From IMG/VR virus record IMGVR_UViG_3300042881_003464, positions 62,001-126,000 of that record: a stretch of 64,000 bases of DNA. One strand, given 5' to 3'. The DNA is from a virus. The notes beneath the pieces were generated by a model. It made no database searches. It saw only the letters and a program-made list of their open reading frames with translations, and was not told where the DNA came from. The first letter of the stretch is position 1. Each line of letters opens with the position of its first letter. This document shows positions 44,501-52,969 of this stretch, one piece after another. A program made the position numbers and the translations under genes.

Positions 44501-47500
44501 CCAGAGAGTACATGGCCAATCTAAATCTTGATGATGTAAGTCAAGTGAACGTGTACAAACAGTTCTTGAGTACCAAAGGTACAAAGTTCAGTGTGGACTT
44601 GTTTGGCACTGCAAGTTTTGACAAAGAAGTTGCTGACTACAGTATATTTGAAAACTGGGCAGTTCTCAAAGGAATCTATGGAGCGCAGGCTAATCGTAGA
44701 TTCTTTGACATAAGAATAAATCAAGCACTGCTAACTTCAAATCCAAGCACGGTACAGGTGATAGTGCCTTTTGAACAGTCTTTTGCAGATCAAACTGTGC
44801 AGATTGGTGATCTATGGCGCAGCAGTTGGAACGTTACTTCCCCAGAAATATTGCCTGTGGCAGTGACACCAAGGCGAGATTTGGATCTACCTACTGCTGG
44901 TTATGTAAATCTTGATGATGTTGATATCACAGAATTTGAAATCATTGATCCTACAAATATCAATGCTAACATAGACAGTGTTGGAGTAGGTACCACAGTG
45001 TGGATTGCCAAGGTCAACAGTCATGATTGGAATGTTTACAGATGTTCAGCAGTTCCAGGTAACATTCAAAGTATCACAGACAATTTCAATGGCACATCTT
45101 TAGCCGGATTCAGTCAGCAACACAACTTGTCTGTAAATGACATTATAGTAATTAAATCTTTCTCAACCGACGTCAACGGTGCTTATCGTGTGCTTGAAGT
45201 ACCTTCATTGACATCAATTGTGATTGAGTTCGCGATTCCAAACGATCAGATTGAATTATTAGGACAAGGTGTATGTCTAGTTTTAGAAACTATTAGAGTA
45301 GACCAGCCCAGCGATATTGCCAATTTACCATATATCAACAATGTCACAGCTAAGAGCCTAGTTTGGGTTGACAACAATGGTTTTGATAGATGGCAAGTAT
45401 TAGAAAGAACTGAACCGTTTGTTTACAATCAACGTCTTGAGCCTTTGCGGTCAGTGAACAGTTATTGGGCTAGTGCTGTGGCACAGACCGAAAACAACAC
45501 ACTGATGTTGGCATCAGCTCCCGGAGCCAGCACTGGCATTGTGTTCCAATATGGAGTAAATCCTGCCGGCACATTACAAGATGGTGGTTCAATCAGCCTG
45601 AATGCAGCCCAAGTCAGTAATTTTGGTGCAACAATGACTGTGGGCAACAATCTTTGGGGTGCAGTGGGTGCTCCTAATAGTCTGTCAGACGTTGGTTATA
45701 CCGCAATCATTAATTACAACGGCGACTTTGAGGCTTTCACTGTAAGCCAATTGTTATTGGGACTAGATCAGCCTGGTCCTGCAAAATTTGGTAGCAGTCT
45801 GGCCATGAGTGGCGATGAACGTTGGTTGTATGTTGGCGCACCTGAGTTGAACCGAGTGTATGCATATGGTCAAGTGCCAGTGCCCACGCAGTCTATATCA
45901 TATCCTACCACTGGTACCACACGTAGATTCTCTACTGTTACCATACAGTATGATAATGTACAACAACTTGAAGTGGTGGTATCTGGATTACCTCAAAGAC
46001 TGAATATTGATTATTCTGCTACTGGTAGTTTTATTGAGTTCTTTACAGCACCAAGTAAAAATCAAACTGTGGTAATATCAAGACGTCAGTCAGTGCAGTT
46101 GGATTTCCAGGAATATTATAATATCACTGCCAGCACCACAACTGGTCTTGGCACTAGTGCTTTGTGGGACGTTGAAGTTGTGCGTGGTCTTTATTCTGTT
46201 GATCTATTAAACGCTGGCACAAACTACAGTATTGGTGAAGTGTTGACCATTAAAGGCACTCAAATTGGTGGCTCAAGTCCTGCTGAAGACTGTGTTATCA
46301 CTGTAACTGATGTTAGCTTTGCTGGTGCTATTTTAGACTACACAGTGTCAGGAGGACGCCTGTCAGTCACTGATCGATTTGCAGTTAGAGAATCATTGTT
46401 TACTGCCACAAATATCAATTCAGTACGAGTAGAAGTCAATGGCACTGTTCAACGTCCTAAGATTGATTACGAATGGCTTAAGAGCGATAGCTCATTGCCT
46501 GACAGCACACTAAATGATTATGATTTGGTATTTGTAAACTCACCTGCTATTGGTGCTACCATAATGGCGTATGCTCCAACATACTATCAACTATGCCAAG
46601 TTCTAACTAGACCAGGGCTGGCATCAGACGCTAAATTTGGTGCTTCAGTTGCGACAAGTCATGATGGCAGACAACTGGCCATTGGATGTCCTAACGAAAA
46701 TATCAACGGGACGTTTAGAGCTGGTTCTGTATATTACTTTAACCGAGATGTAGAAAGTCGTATTATTACCACAGCTACCACAGCACCTACAACCTTTACC
46801 ACAGCAGCTCCATTGACTCTGCCGGTGTCGGTTAAGGTCAACGGTGAATTCCTTAATAACACTGCACAGTATGGCACACTAAGAAACAATACCTATACCG
46901 TGAACTATTCAGTGAGTCCTGAAGCTCCAATTAGTGTGACCGTTAATCAACCGTTGAATATTGGTGATGTTGTTGAAATTGAAGCAAACTTCTTTAGACC
47001 TGTACACAAACTTGAAAGCGACATTCCACAAGAACGTGCAGAATTTGGTCATAGTGTGCAGTTTGTGTTGAGTGATAGTCAACTAGCAGTTGGCAGTCCT
47101 TATGATAGCCAAGCAAGCCAAGTACCACAGGCTGGTTCGGTAAAGATGTTTGTGAATCAACCTTTAACCTATGGCACAATAACCAGCACCGTGGCAAACC
47201 CTGTGTTGACTGCTGGCCATACTCTACAGATAAACTATCAAGAAATCGCTGTACCTGCGGCACCAAACAACACAGTTGCAGGACTAGCCAATGCTATTGT
47301 CAACAGTGGTATACCCAATGTAACTGCGGCAGTAACATCTAGTGGTCTGTTGGTGATTGACGTAATTAACGAGGCTGCTACAACACCTTACAACAGATTG
47401 TCTGTGTTACCAGGTGCCATTGGCACAGCATATGGTGACCTAGGATTCAACAGCTTTGAGTTTAGTCAAACTTTAAGCAGTCCTTATCCCACCGATGGTG

Positions 47501-50500
47501 CTAACTTTGGATGGTCACTAACATCAGCACAAGAAGACGTGATAATAGGTGCTCCTGGTGGTACAGCGCATTTGAACGTTACTTTTGACAATGGCACCAC
47601 TTTCTTTGATTCGGGAAGCACCACTTTTTATACTGATCTACATCAATCTGGTGTGGTGTATGAATTTGACTACTTGCCATCAGTAAATCCTTCTTCGTTG
47701 AATCCAGGACTGTTTAACTTTGGCCAACAACTGTATTCGCCTGAAAGTACCACAGCTGAACGATTTGGAGAAAGCGTGAGTCAGGCCTGGGCATATACTC
47801 TAGTAGGATCACCAAACGCCACAGTAAGTACCACTACAAACAATGGTGCGATGTCAGCATTTATCAATGCTGATCGAACTCCTAGCTGGGTAGCCAAACG
47901 TGAACAAGTGCCTGCTGTTGATATCTATAGTATCAACAATGCACTGCTGTATGATAGATTACAAAGTCCTAGAACACAGTTTCTTGACTTCTTCAATCCG
48001 CAACAGGGCAAAGTCCTAGGCGCCGCAAGACAAAATATTGATTATGTTTCAACAAACGATCCGGCTTTCTACAACACTGGACTTACCAGTGTGCAGGGCA
48101 ATAGTTGGGGCAAAAATCATGTGGGGCAAATCTGGTGGGATACCAGCAGTGTCAGATATCTTGACGTCACTCAAGATGAGCTTGCGTATGCAAGTCGTAA
48201 GTGGGGACAGATATTTCCTGGCAGTCGTGTTGATATCTATCAGTGGGTAGAAAGCACAGTACCACCAGCCAACTACACTGGTCCTGGTACGCCCTTGAAC
48301 TTTATTGACTACACAGTAACAACCGCACTAACACAAAACAATGTGTTTGTGTCAAATTATTATTTCTGGGTCAGAGGCATAGACACATTACCAACCACAG
48401 GTAATAAAACTCTAAGCACAGTGGCAATCGCGCAATATTTGGCCAATCCAATTGCCAGTGGTATTCCATTCATGGCACCACTGAACTCTAGCACTGTGGC
48501 CTTGTACAACTGTAGCAGTTATATCAAGGCGTTTGACACTATCATTCATATTGAATTTGATCAAACTCCCAATACTGATAATATCCACACTGAGTTCCAG
48601 CTGCTGGCCCAGGGCAAAGCAGATGCGTTCTTAACTCCACCGCTGTATCGCAAACTACAGGATAGCTTTGCTGGTGAAGATCAAAGTGGTCTCTCCGTGC
48701 CAGATCCTAGTTTGACCGTGGCAGAGAAATATGGTGTTCAATTCCGTCCACGCCAAAGCATGTTCGTGGATAGATTCCGTGCGCTGCAAAACTACATTGA
48801 CAGAACCAATAGTGTGTTGGCACTGTATCCTATTGCAGAAAGTCGTAACTTGACCTTGCTCAACAGCGAAGAGCCTGTGCCATTGCAACAGACCACAGTG
48901 GGCAATATTCTAGTTACGAATTGGAATCAAGAAGTTGCTAACCTTGAAGAACTCAGCTGGCAAAATATTCTTATTGTACCAGTGGGCTACAGGTATCTTG
49001 TGCTCAGCGACAGCAACAACAATGGTAGATGGACCATCTATGAAACCATATTTGAAAACAACATCTACAGTCTGCGACTGATCAGAGTACAAAATTATCG
49101 TACCAATGAATACTGGGATTATATCAACTGGTATGCGCCTGGGTTCAATCCAGACACAACTCCTGCAATTGAAGTCCCATCATATGCTGCATTGATAGCA
49201 CAACAGGTAGCAGTGGGCACAGTGGCATTGGTCACTGCTAATAGCCAGGGCAAGTTTGAAGTATATCAGCTGTTGGATTCAGGATGGAATCGTGTGGGTC
49301 TGCAGGATGGTACTATCAAAATATCACCTGCCATCTATGATTATCAATTGGGTAGATTAGGCTTTGACGGTGAAGTGTTTGATGCTCAATACTTTGATCA
49401 AGCACCTCAAGCCGAAACACGCAAAATTATTCAAGGTATCAATCAAGAACTTTTCATTGATGAATTGTTGATTGAAAGAAACAATCTGCTGATTCTAATG
49501 TTTAACTACATCTTGACCGAGCAGTTAACACCGGACTGGTTGATGAAAACCAGTCTGATTGATGTGCAACACAACATTCGTGAACTGTTGCCATATCAAA
49601 CCTACAGACGAGATAACCAAGACTTTGTGCTAGACTACCTGTCTGAGGTCAAGCCTTATCATGTACAGATTAGAGAATTTAACCTAAAGTATGCTGGACA
49701 AGATCTGTTCAATGGTGATATAGCCGACTTTGATATCCCTGCTTACTACAATGCAAGTTTGCAAGAATACATCAGTCCAATACTTACAGATGTTGAAAAT
49801 TCGCCCAGTGATGCTGCCAGCAACAATATCATATGGCAAACACAGCCCTATGACCAGTGGTTTGACAACTACAAATTAGAACTGCAGGAGTTGATTCTAG
49901 TTACTGGTGGCACAGGTTACACCACTGCACCCACAGTGACCATATCTGGCGTGGCTGTACGCAATGCCACAGCCATTGCAGTTATCAACAGTGCTGGACA
50001 GGTGAATAGCCTAGTGGTAACAGATCCTGGTGAGGGATACTTGACCACTCCAAGTGTGACTATAACCGGCGGTAACGGTACTGGTGCCAAGGCCATTGCT
50101 ATATTAAACAATGGTCTAGTGCGTAGTATTAAGACCACATTGAAATATGACAGATACCAGTACGAAAGCAATATTGAAGAATGGCAACCAAACATAACAT
50201 TTGACAATGGTCAATTGGTACGCTTTGGAGGACGCATCTGGGAAGCTGACAGTCCTGATAGCACCGGCGTCAACACAGCAGAATTCATTCCTGAGGACTG
50301 GATTTTAGTGCCGGTTGGCGAGCTTAGTGGTGTTGATCGTACCATGGGTTACTATGTGGCATTGGCAGATCAACCAGGACGTGAGCTTCCACTGCTTATC
50401 ACTGGTACTGATTATCCAGGTGTACAAGTCAAAGGTCTGAATTTCAATCAAGACACTGGCTTTGACCGCGGGCCATTTGACATGACTCCATGGGATAATC

Positions 50501-52782
50501 TAGACTTTGATGCCAGCGGTCTCCCAACCTACAGTGAAACACTGATTGACAGTGTATATGAAAGTGAATTCATAGACCAATATCTTGGCACTGGTGTGAA
50601 TGATGTTGTGGTTGATGGTGGTGCATTTGTTGATACCTATTCAAGTCATGCACCAGAAGAGCTAGTGCCTGGCAGTGAATTTGATACCATGGACTTTCGT
50701 GTGTATGTCCGACCAGGATCAGATTGGAATGGACTAGGACACGGCTTTGATATCTTGTCACTGCGTGCGACTTACAACAGTGCTGATTCTACAATCAGTT
50801 GGGCACAGATTGCACAGTATCAAACGCATGAAATTTATCCTGCCGCGATACGTGTAAGCAATGCAGGACCAAATGGCAGTAGCCTGTTGTCTAGTGATCT
50901 TGCACCTAGTCAATACACCGTGGATTGGGTAAATCAAACTATCACAGTTCTAAGTGGAGTCAATGATGATGATCTATTGGTAATCAATATCTATGAAGTT
51001 GGGGGCGGTAATCAACTGCTACGAGCCAACTACAATGGAGCAGACATCGGTACTCAGCTTGAGATTCCAGTCAAGTTCAGCGACATTTATGAACTGGTAA
51101 TCTTTGTCAACGGCACACGTTTGCTACCAACCACAGATTACACTTTTGAATCCATAGCTCCAACTATAACACGAATCAATTTTTCCGTGATATTAACCAG
51201 CTTGGATGCTGTTAATCTAACTGTAATGGGCTTCCAGACTCCACAATATTCCTGGAGTTTGCCCACAGTTCAGACCTTTACGATTGCAGAACTATCACCA
51301 AGTTCCACAGCACAGCTGACCTATACACTAACCAACAGCCTACAGGGATCTAACCCCAACAACGCTTACGTTACAGTAAATGGTTTTAGAGCTAGACCAA
51401 GCCAAGGTATTGAATGGTATGGTGATGGTAGCAGTGCAGAATTCTTGTTTCCAGAGCGTGGTGGATACAGTCAGGGTCTTGTAGCTGATAATGAAGTTAA
51501 TGTATACGTGAATGATGTACCGCAGGTACTAGGCAGCGATTTCACTGTGGTTCCATGGGATGGATTCAGCAGACGATCAATTATTCTTAGCTATGTGCCC
51601 AACATCGGTGATAGAGTGCTGATTTGTGTAAACACTCGCGCTGATTACATTATTTCTGGTAATCAAATCACATTTAGACCTAGTGGATCGTTTGGTGTGT
51701 TCCCAGGAGATGTGGTTTCAGTCACAACATACAACGATACCAGTCAACAGAATATTGTGCAGATTGTCTGGGTTGGACCTATCACCAAGGGAGCCATAGC
51801 CAGCGATGGTTTTGATTTTCTGCCATTTGACTCGGGGTCAGTGAACAATGAACCAGGAAGTTTTGACTTCAGCGAGGGTATCACTGTTCAAGAAAACGAC
51901 TTTGATCTACGTAGACCAGTGCAAGAATCTGAAAGAATGATAGTAAGCCTGAATGGACGACTGTTGTTCCCGGGACTTGATTACACAGTGGTTTCTGACG
52001 TTGAATCAGGCGACCCAACCACTTATCTAGAACTGCTGTCTGGTCCTATTGCAGTCACTGATGTTGTTGTGGCCACGCTGTATACCAATCAAATAGTTCC
52101 CAATGCCATGGCTTTCCGTATTTTCCAAGACATGCGCGGCGTGCAGCTTACATATCGTATCACTGATAACACTACCACAAGGTTGTTAAGTGATCTTTCA
52201 GTGGACGATGACATAATTTATGTTGAAAATGTATTGGCCTGCGGTGAACCAAATATACCAGCAAACTATCTTGGTGTGGTAACTATCAATGGTGAGCGTA
52301 TTGCGTTTAGATATCGCGATCTAGAAAACAACACTCTATCCGGACTGCTACGAGGTACTGCTGGCACTGCCATAGCCAATCATTTTGCAGGAGATTTGGT
52401 GTACAACATAGGTAGAGAGAATCTATTGTCAGGTGGTGGTTATCAAGACTATGTGGTACAAACCAGTGTCAAAGCCAATGGATCTCAGGTACAGTTCACA
52501 GCACCAAATATTAACTTGACTGGAATAGACAGCACTGAATGGCTCGAGGCCTTGATTGTGAGTGTGGGCGGTATAATACAGCCTCCAACTGCTTATCAGT
52601 TCCTAAATGCTAATCCAGCCACAGTGCGCTTCTATGATGCACCAGCTGCTGGACGCTTGGTGACTCTAGCAGTTAAGCGTGCTCAAAGCTGGTATCAGCC
52701 TGGTGCATTTGAGCCAAGCGACGGTGTGCCTTTGCAGTTGCAAAACACGTCAGCTGCTAAGTTCTTAAGGAATGACGAGTAA
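38533..52782 (+). CDS. Giant 4749-residue baseplate-region structural protein with beta-propeller
   Basis: One uninterrupted frame of 14.25 kb directly coupled to gp6. The N-terminus (MAQVRSVDFLPEIFQTKTNR, FLGATLDQLIQEPALKKTQG) and the segment YDKLVNYSEYYWLPTGP resemble the large virion proteins after gp6 in marine T4-like phages, where T4 has gp7 (1032 residues). Visible parts: many VxVNG...DYT...GDxV beta modules spread along the chain; carbohydrate-binding-like W-Y-G modules near residues 1904 and 3883; seven FG-GAP-type blades between about 2306 and 3112; and GxGYxxxPxVxI repeats near 3785-3860. Likely an extended wedge or fibre-bearing component contacting the host. Its size is over four times T4 gp7; a fusion of several wedge genes is possible. 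Confidence 0.75.
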   Translation: MAQVRSVDFLPEIFQTKTNRQFLGATLDQLIQEPALKKTQGFIGRKIGPGINPTAARYVVEPTKDRVNYQLEPAITIKVPDTDTVIDAITYPGIQDALDLAGASTDRSDRLYKSQYYAFDPLVDYDKLVNYSEYYWLPTGPLEVDVTGGNAAITNTVEVSRNNNFYSFSGQLGQNPTLTLIRGGSYQFQVAQNQTSTVNLRVTNQGNRAYVIDYVINPELTLIRGNTYIFTLSIEGSFPFWIKTLPSTGLVNIYSQGITNNGASEGTIVFTVPQSAPDTLYYNAENSSQMAGKFKIIDGVPGTGPQFYIQAQPGIDGKMPTTPNISSRDVLGVINNGEDLGTVTFNVPLKSAQNFYYTLTELDPVNLVSDIPYRDINHAYVDDFFARYPDGIDGITDLDGKFIIFNIPSIQEQFPFINDSIAGGWLRASFYSPTPEDDEQPGYNERPFSEVEEIIDFDERYSIWQIQYITDQTGRQYLNVTSARAVAELQKFRILEGSQYSSTQWYRSDDGYFEQIPLLTAVLDTLYYQDSVDPQLVGEIRLIDVEDASVLNVNNIIGAKQYTSPNGVTFSNGLAVTFRGDVTPVEYRDNTYYVEGVGESIVLVPVVDMVTPEPYTESVSVSFDSTPYDIGNYDVSNNQPLTPDYITINRASPDRNAWSRSNRWFHRQVLETSAEFNNNSALLDLQTRARRPIIEFKSGLKLYNFGTFGKKAIDVIDFTTRDAFSDVNGTPVGFIVDGYNLVNGSRIIFAADTDLNVRNKIYKVELITPDTVAPVIKQPIINLVPDSDGAILPNDVVVCLNGVGRKGQSFTFDGAQWILSQQKVSVNNPPQFDIFVDDVSIGNLERYGSSTFNGTKLFSYGIGSGANDSVLGFPVQYVTINNVGDIVFINNYYTDTFSYVRDRQSITESVGIGFARRYTSRTDFTDQIGWATAPYPSETYQQFEFTYQSQPLLLDVKVNEVVLNSALPNPYPVIKIYIGSQFQDPGTYSYTTTSNTTTINLNDNIPVGEKIIVLVLSDQISNNAFFQVPINLQNNANNAEVSQVTLGTMRSHYESICENLIDLQGSINGSNNSRDLGYIARYGLNILQQSAPLTMAGYFMRDPNYDFFRALQWNSAEYIKFKTQLLDIVASRDWGDATAPEILVAAVNDINLGRTQQNPFYWSDMLPSRSVYDSNTYTFTPISQTTFNTLRVYDFTQSNYLALLVYVNGHLLTINKDYTVSADTPQVTITYPLQVGDTIEIQEYASTVGNFVPNTPTKMGLYPAYQPRIFVDTTYSQPTPVIVGHDGSITVAFDDIRDQVLLDFETRIYNNLKIRSAIPIRENDIVPGQFRTTDWSLTEVNDILSVDFLTWVGTNKIDYTIQAYDVNNDFSYNYSRSQNRLNNQALPVGAWRGLYLYFYDTIRPHQAPWEMLGFSEQPSWWESRYGAAPYTSENLVLWEDLSQGLVADPNGFYVIPKYVRPGLLDVLPVDAQGNLLPPLDSVVGLYDKQTFQRSWRMGDVGPVEYVWRTSSSYPFAIMRLLALTRPAEFFSLFVDRDLYKFNLDLGQYLYQDRSRLSPSNLEIYGDGISKASYINWIVDYNTHLGNSNTATALAANLDNIDVQLAYRMASFSDKAYIKVFLEKPSPNSLNTSLLLPDESYELFLYKNVPFAAVNYSSVMIQRVEDGYQVFGYDVVNPYFEILVSKVAGPKITLSAGGKTVAVPTTYSDIVTQIPYGYTFSNDNAVCDFLFSYGALLESQGMIFDSVENGLTLNWRQMAQEFLYWSGQGWGPGSVINLNPASTSLMVSRPGAIVDSIIERDTTTSIQDQNKRKILINDLIVERIDNDFKITSLTEQTINYADLRFTAYEHIMVFKNASVFGDLIYDPITAARQGRMQLIAGTSTDWNGQLDARGFILNQDNIVDWQPNVTYTKGQIVKFKNQYYSALTIVQPKQEFDYVDWTLSDYNQIKKGLLPNLANKADLIQQTYNTVGANLERDQDLLAYGLIGFRPREYMANLNLDDVSQVNVYKQFLSTKGTKFSVDLFGTASFDKEVADYSIFENWAVLKGIYGAQANRRFFDIRINQALLTSNPSTVQVIVPFEQSFADQTVQIGDLWRSSWNVTSPEILPVAVTPRRDLDLPTAGYVNLDDVDITEFEIIDPTNINANIDSVGVGTTVWIAKVNSHDWNVYRCSAVPGNIQSITDNFNGTSLAGFSQQHNLSVNDIIVIKSFSTDVNGAYRVLEVPSLTSIVIEFAIPNDQIELLGQGVCLVLETIRVDQPSDIANLPYINNVTAKSLVWVDNNGFDRWQVLERTEPFVYNQRLEPLRSVNSYWASAVAQTENNTLMLASAPGASTGIVFQYGVNPAGTLQDGGSISLNAAQVSNFGATMTVGNNLWGAVGAPNSLSDVGYTAIINYNGDFEAFTVSQLLLGLDQPGPAKFGSSLAMSGDERWLYVGAPELNRVYAYGQVPVPTQSISYPTTGTTRRFSTVTIQYDNVQQLEVVVSGLPQRLNIDYSATGSFIEFFTAPSKNQTVVISRRQSVQLDFQEYYNITASTTTGLGTSALWDVEVVRGLYSVDLLNAGTNYSIGEVLTIKGTQIGGSSPAEDCVITVTDVSFAGAILDYTVSGGRLSVTDRFAVRESLFTATNINSVRVEVNGTVQRPKIDYEWLKSDSSLPDSTLNDYDLVFVNSPAIGATIMAYAPTYYQLCQVLTRPGLASDAKFGASVATSHDGRQLAIGCPNENINGTFRAGSVYYFNRDVESRIITTATTAPTTFTTAAPLTLPVSVKVNGEFLNNTAQYGTLRNNTYTVNYSVSPEAPISVTVNQPLNIGDVVEIEANFFRPVHKLESDIPQERAEFGHSVQFVLSDSQLAVGSPYDSQASQVPQAGSVKMFVNQPLTYGTITSTVANPVLTAGHTLQINYQEIAVPAAPNNTVAGLANAIVNSGIPNVTAAVTSSGLLVIDVINEAATTPYNRLSVLPGAIGTAYGDLGFNSFEFSQTLSSPYPTDGANFGWSLTSAQEDVIIGAPGGTAHLNVTFDNGTTFFDSGSTTFYTDLHQSGVVYEFDYLPSVNPSSLNPGLFNFGQQLYSPESTTAERFGESVSQAWAYTLVGSPNATVSTTTNNGAMSAFINADRTPSWVAKREQVPAVDIYSINNALLYDRLQSPRTQFLDFFNPQQGKVLGAARQNIDYVSTNDPAFYNTGLTSVQGNSWGKNHVGQIWWDTSSVRYLDVTQDELAYASRKWGQIFPGSRVDIYQWVESTVPPANYTGPGTPLNFIDYTVTTALTQNNVFVSNYYFWVRGIDTLPTTGNKTLSTVAIAQYLANPIASGIPFMAPLNSSTVALYNCSSYIKAFDTIIHIEFDQTPNTDNIHTEFQLLAQGKADAFLTPPLYRKLQDSFAGEDQSGLSVPDPSLTVAEKYGVQFRPRQSMFVDRFRALQNYIDRTNSVLALYPIAESRNLTLLNSEEPVPLQQTTVGNILVTNWNQEVANLEELSWQNILIVPVGYRYLVLSDSNNNGRWTIYETIFENNIYSLRLIRVQNYRTNEYWDYINWYAPGFNPDTTPAIEVPSYAALIAQQVAVGTVALVTANSQGKFEVYQLLDSGWNRVGLQDGTIKISPAIYDYQLGRLGFDGEVFDAQYFDQAPQAETRKIIQGINQELFIDELLIERNNLLILMFNYILTEQLTPDWLMKTSLIDVQHNIRELLPYQTYRRDNQDFVLDYLSEVKPYHVQIREFNLKYAGQDLFNGDIADFDIPAYYNASLQEYISPILTDVENSPSDAASNNIIWQTQPYDQWFDNYKLELQELILVTGGTGYTTAPTVTISGVAVRNATAIAVINSAGQVNSLVVTDPGEGYLTTPSVTITGGNGTGAKAIAILNNGLVRSIKTTLKYDRYQYESNIEEWQPNITFDNGQLVRFGGRIWEADSPDSTGVNTAEFIPEDWILVPVGELSGVDRTMGYYVALADQPGRELPLLITGTDYPGVQVKGLNFNQDTGFDRGPFDMTPWDNLDFDASGLPTYSETLIDSVYESEFIDQYLGTGVNDVVVDGGAFVDTYSSHAPEELVPGSEFDTMDFRVYVRPGSDWNGLGHGFDILSLRATYNSADSTISWAQIAQYQTHEIYPAAIRVSNAGPNGSSLLSSDLAPSQYTVDWVNQTITVLSGVNDDDLLVINIYEVGGGNQLLRANYNGADIGTQLEIPVKFSDIYELVIFVNGTRLLPTTDYTFESIAPTITRINFSVILTSLDAVNLTVMGFQTPQYSWSLPTVQTFTIAELSPSSTAQLTYTLTNSLQGSNPNNAYVTVNGFRARPSQGIEWYGDGSSAEFLFPERGGYSQGLVADNEVNVYVNDVPQVLGSDFTVVPWDGFSRRSIILSYVPNIGDRVLICVNTRADYIISGNQITFRPSGSFGVFPGDVVSVTTYNDTSQQNIVQIVWVGPITKGAIASDGFDFLPFDSGSVNNEPGSFDFSEGITVQENDFDLRRPVQESERMIVSLNGRLLFPGLDYTVVSDVESGDPTTYLELLSGPIAVTDVVVATLYTNQIVPNAMAFRIFQDMRGVQLTYRITDNTTTRLLSDLSVDDDIIYVENVLACGEPNIPANYLGVVTINGERIAFRYRDLENNTLSGLLRGTAGTAIANHFAGDLVYNIGRENLLSGGGYQDYVVQTSVKANGSQVQFTAPNINLTGIDSTEWLEALIVSVGGIIQPPTAYQFLNANPATVRFYDAPAAGRLVTLAVKRAQSWYQPGAFEPSDGVPLQLQNTSAAKFLRNDE
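44242..44370 (+). other. Carbohydrate-binding-like module inside the giant protein
   Basis: Residues about 1904-1945 read WQPNVTYTKGQIVKFKNQYY, then SALTIVQPKQ and a closing DWTL. The W..Y..G..V...YY.A......W spacing is that of chitin-binding type modules (CBM5/12). A second copy WQPNITFDNGQLVRFGGRIW begins at 50182. Confidence 0.5.
45450..47872 (+). other. Seven FG-GAP-like blades (beta-propeller) inside the giant protein
   Basis: Blade signatures occur near residues 2310 (SYWASAVAQTENNTLMLASA), 2362 (NFGATMTVGNNLWGAVGAP), 2416 (KFGSSLAMSGDERWLYVGAP), 2700 (KFGASVATSHDGRQLAIGCP), 2836 (EFGHSVQFVLSDSQLAVGSP), 2990 (NFGWSLTSAQEDVIIGAP) and 3075 (RFGESVSQAWAYTLVGSP). Blades 3-4, 4-5 and 5-6 are separated by inserted beta modules. 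Confidence 0.65.
50182..50310 (+). other. Second carbohydrate-binding-like module
   Basis: Residues about 3883-3925 (WQPNITFDNGQLVRFGGRIW, EADSPDS..., closing EDWILV) match the first module at 44242 in spacing and key aromatic residues. It follows the GxGYxxxPxVxI repeats. Confidence 0.5.
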
Positions 52783-52805
52783 GCAAAGCCACTGGATTTA
52801 ACATA

Positions 52806-52813
52806 GCTAAATA
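52806..52813 (+). promoter_or_regulatory. Late box GCTAAATA, 7 bases before a small gene
   Basis: TAGCTAAATATACGATCATGG: the box ends seven bases before the ATG at 52821 with no ribosome site in between, the same geometry as before gp25. Confidence 0.62.
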
Positions 52814-52820
52814 TACGATC

Positions 52821-52969
52821 ATGGAAACACAGACAAACAATACCGGCGCAGCGCCTGATCCCAAAGAGGTTGAAAAACGTCCCAATGACAGCGGCAAGGT
52901 GCATGTGGACGAATTCGTGAGAATTCATGATCCCAACACCAAGCAGGTATATCACGAGGGCAGAGCATG
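52821..52969 (+). CDS. Small 49-codon structural-operon protein
   Basis: METQTNNTGAAPDPKEVEKR is followed by PNDSGKVHVDEFVRIHDPNT and KQVYHEGRA. The VDEFVRIHDPNTKQV segment parallels the start of the next protein (GFLKIFDPRTQEVFVDK), so the two may share an attachment or assembly motif. The stop overlaps the next ATG by ATGA. Short length and the disordered N-terminal half suggest a linker or assembly factor. Function unknown. Confidence 0.65.
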
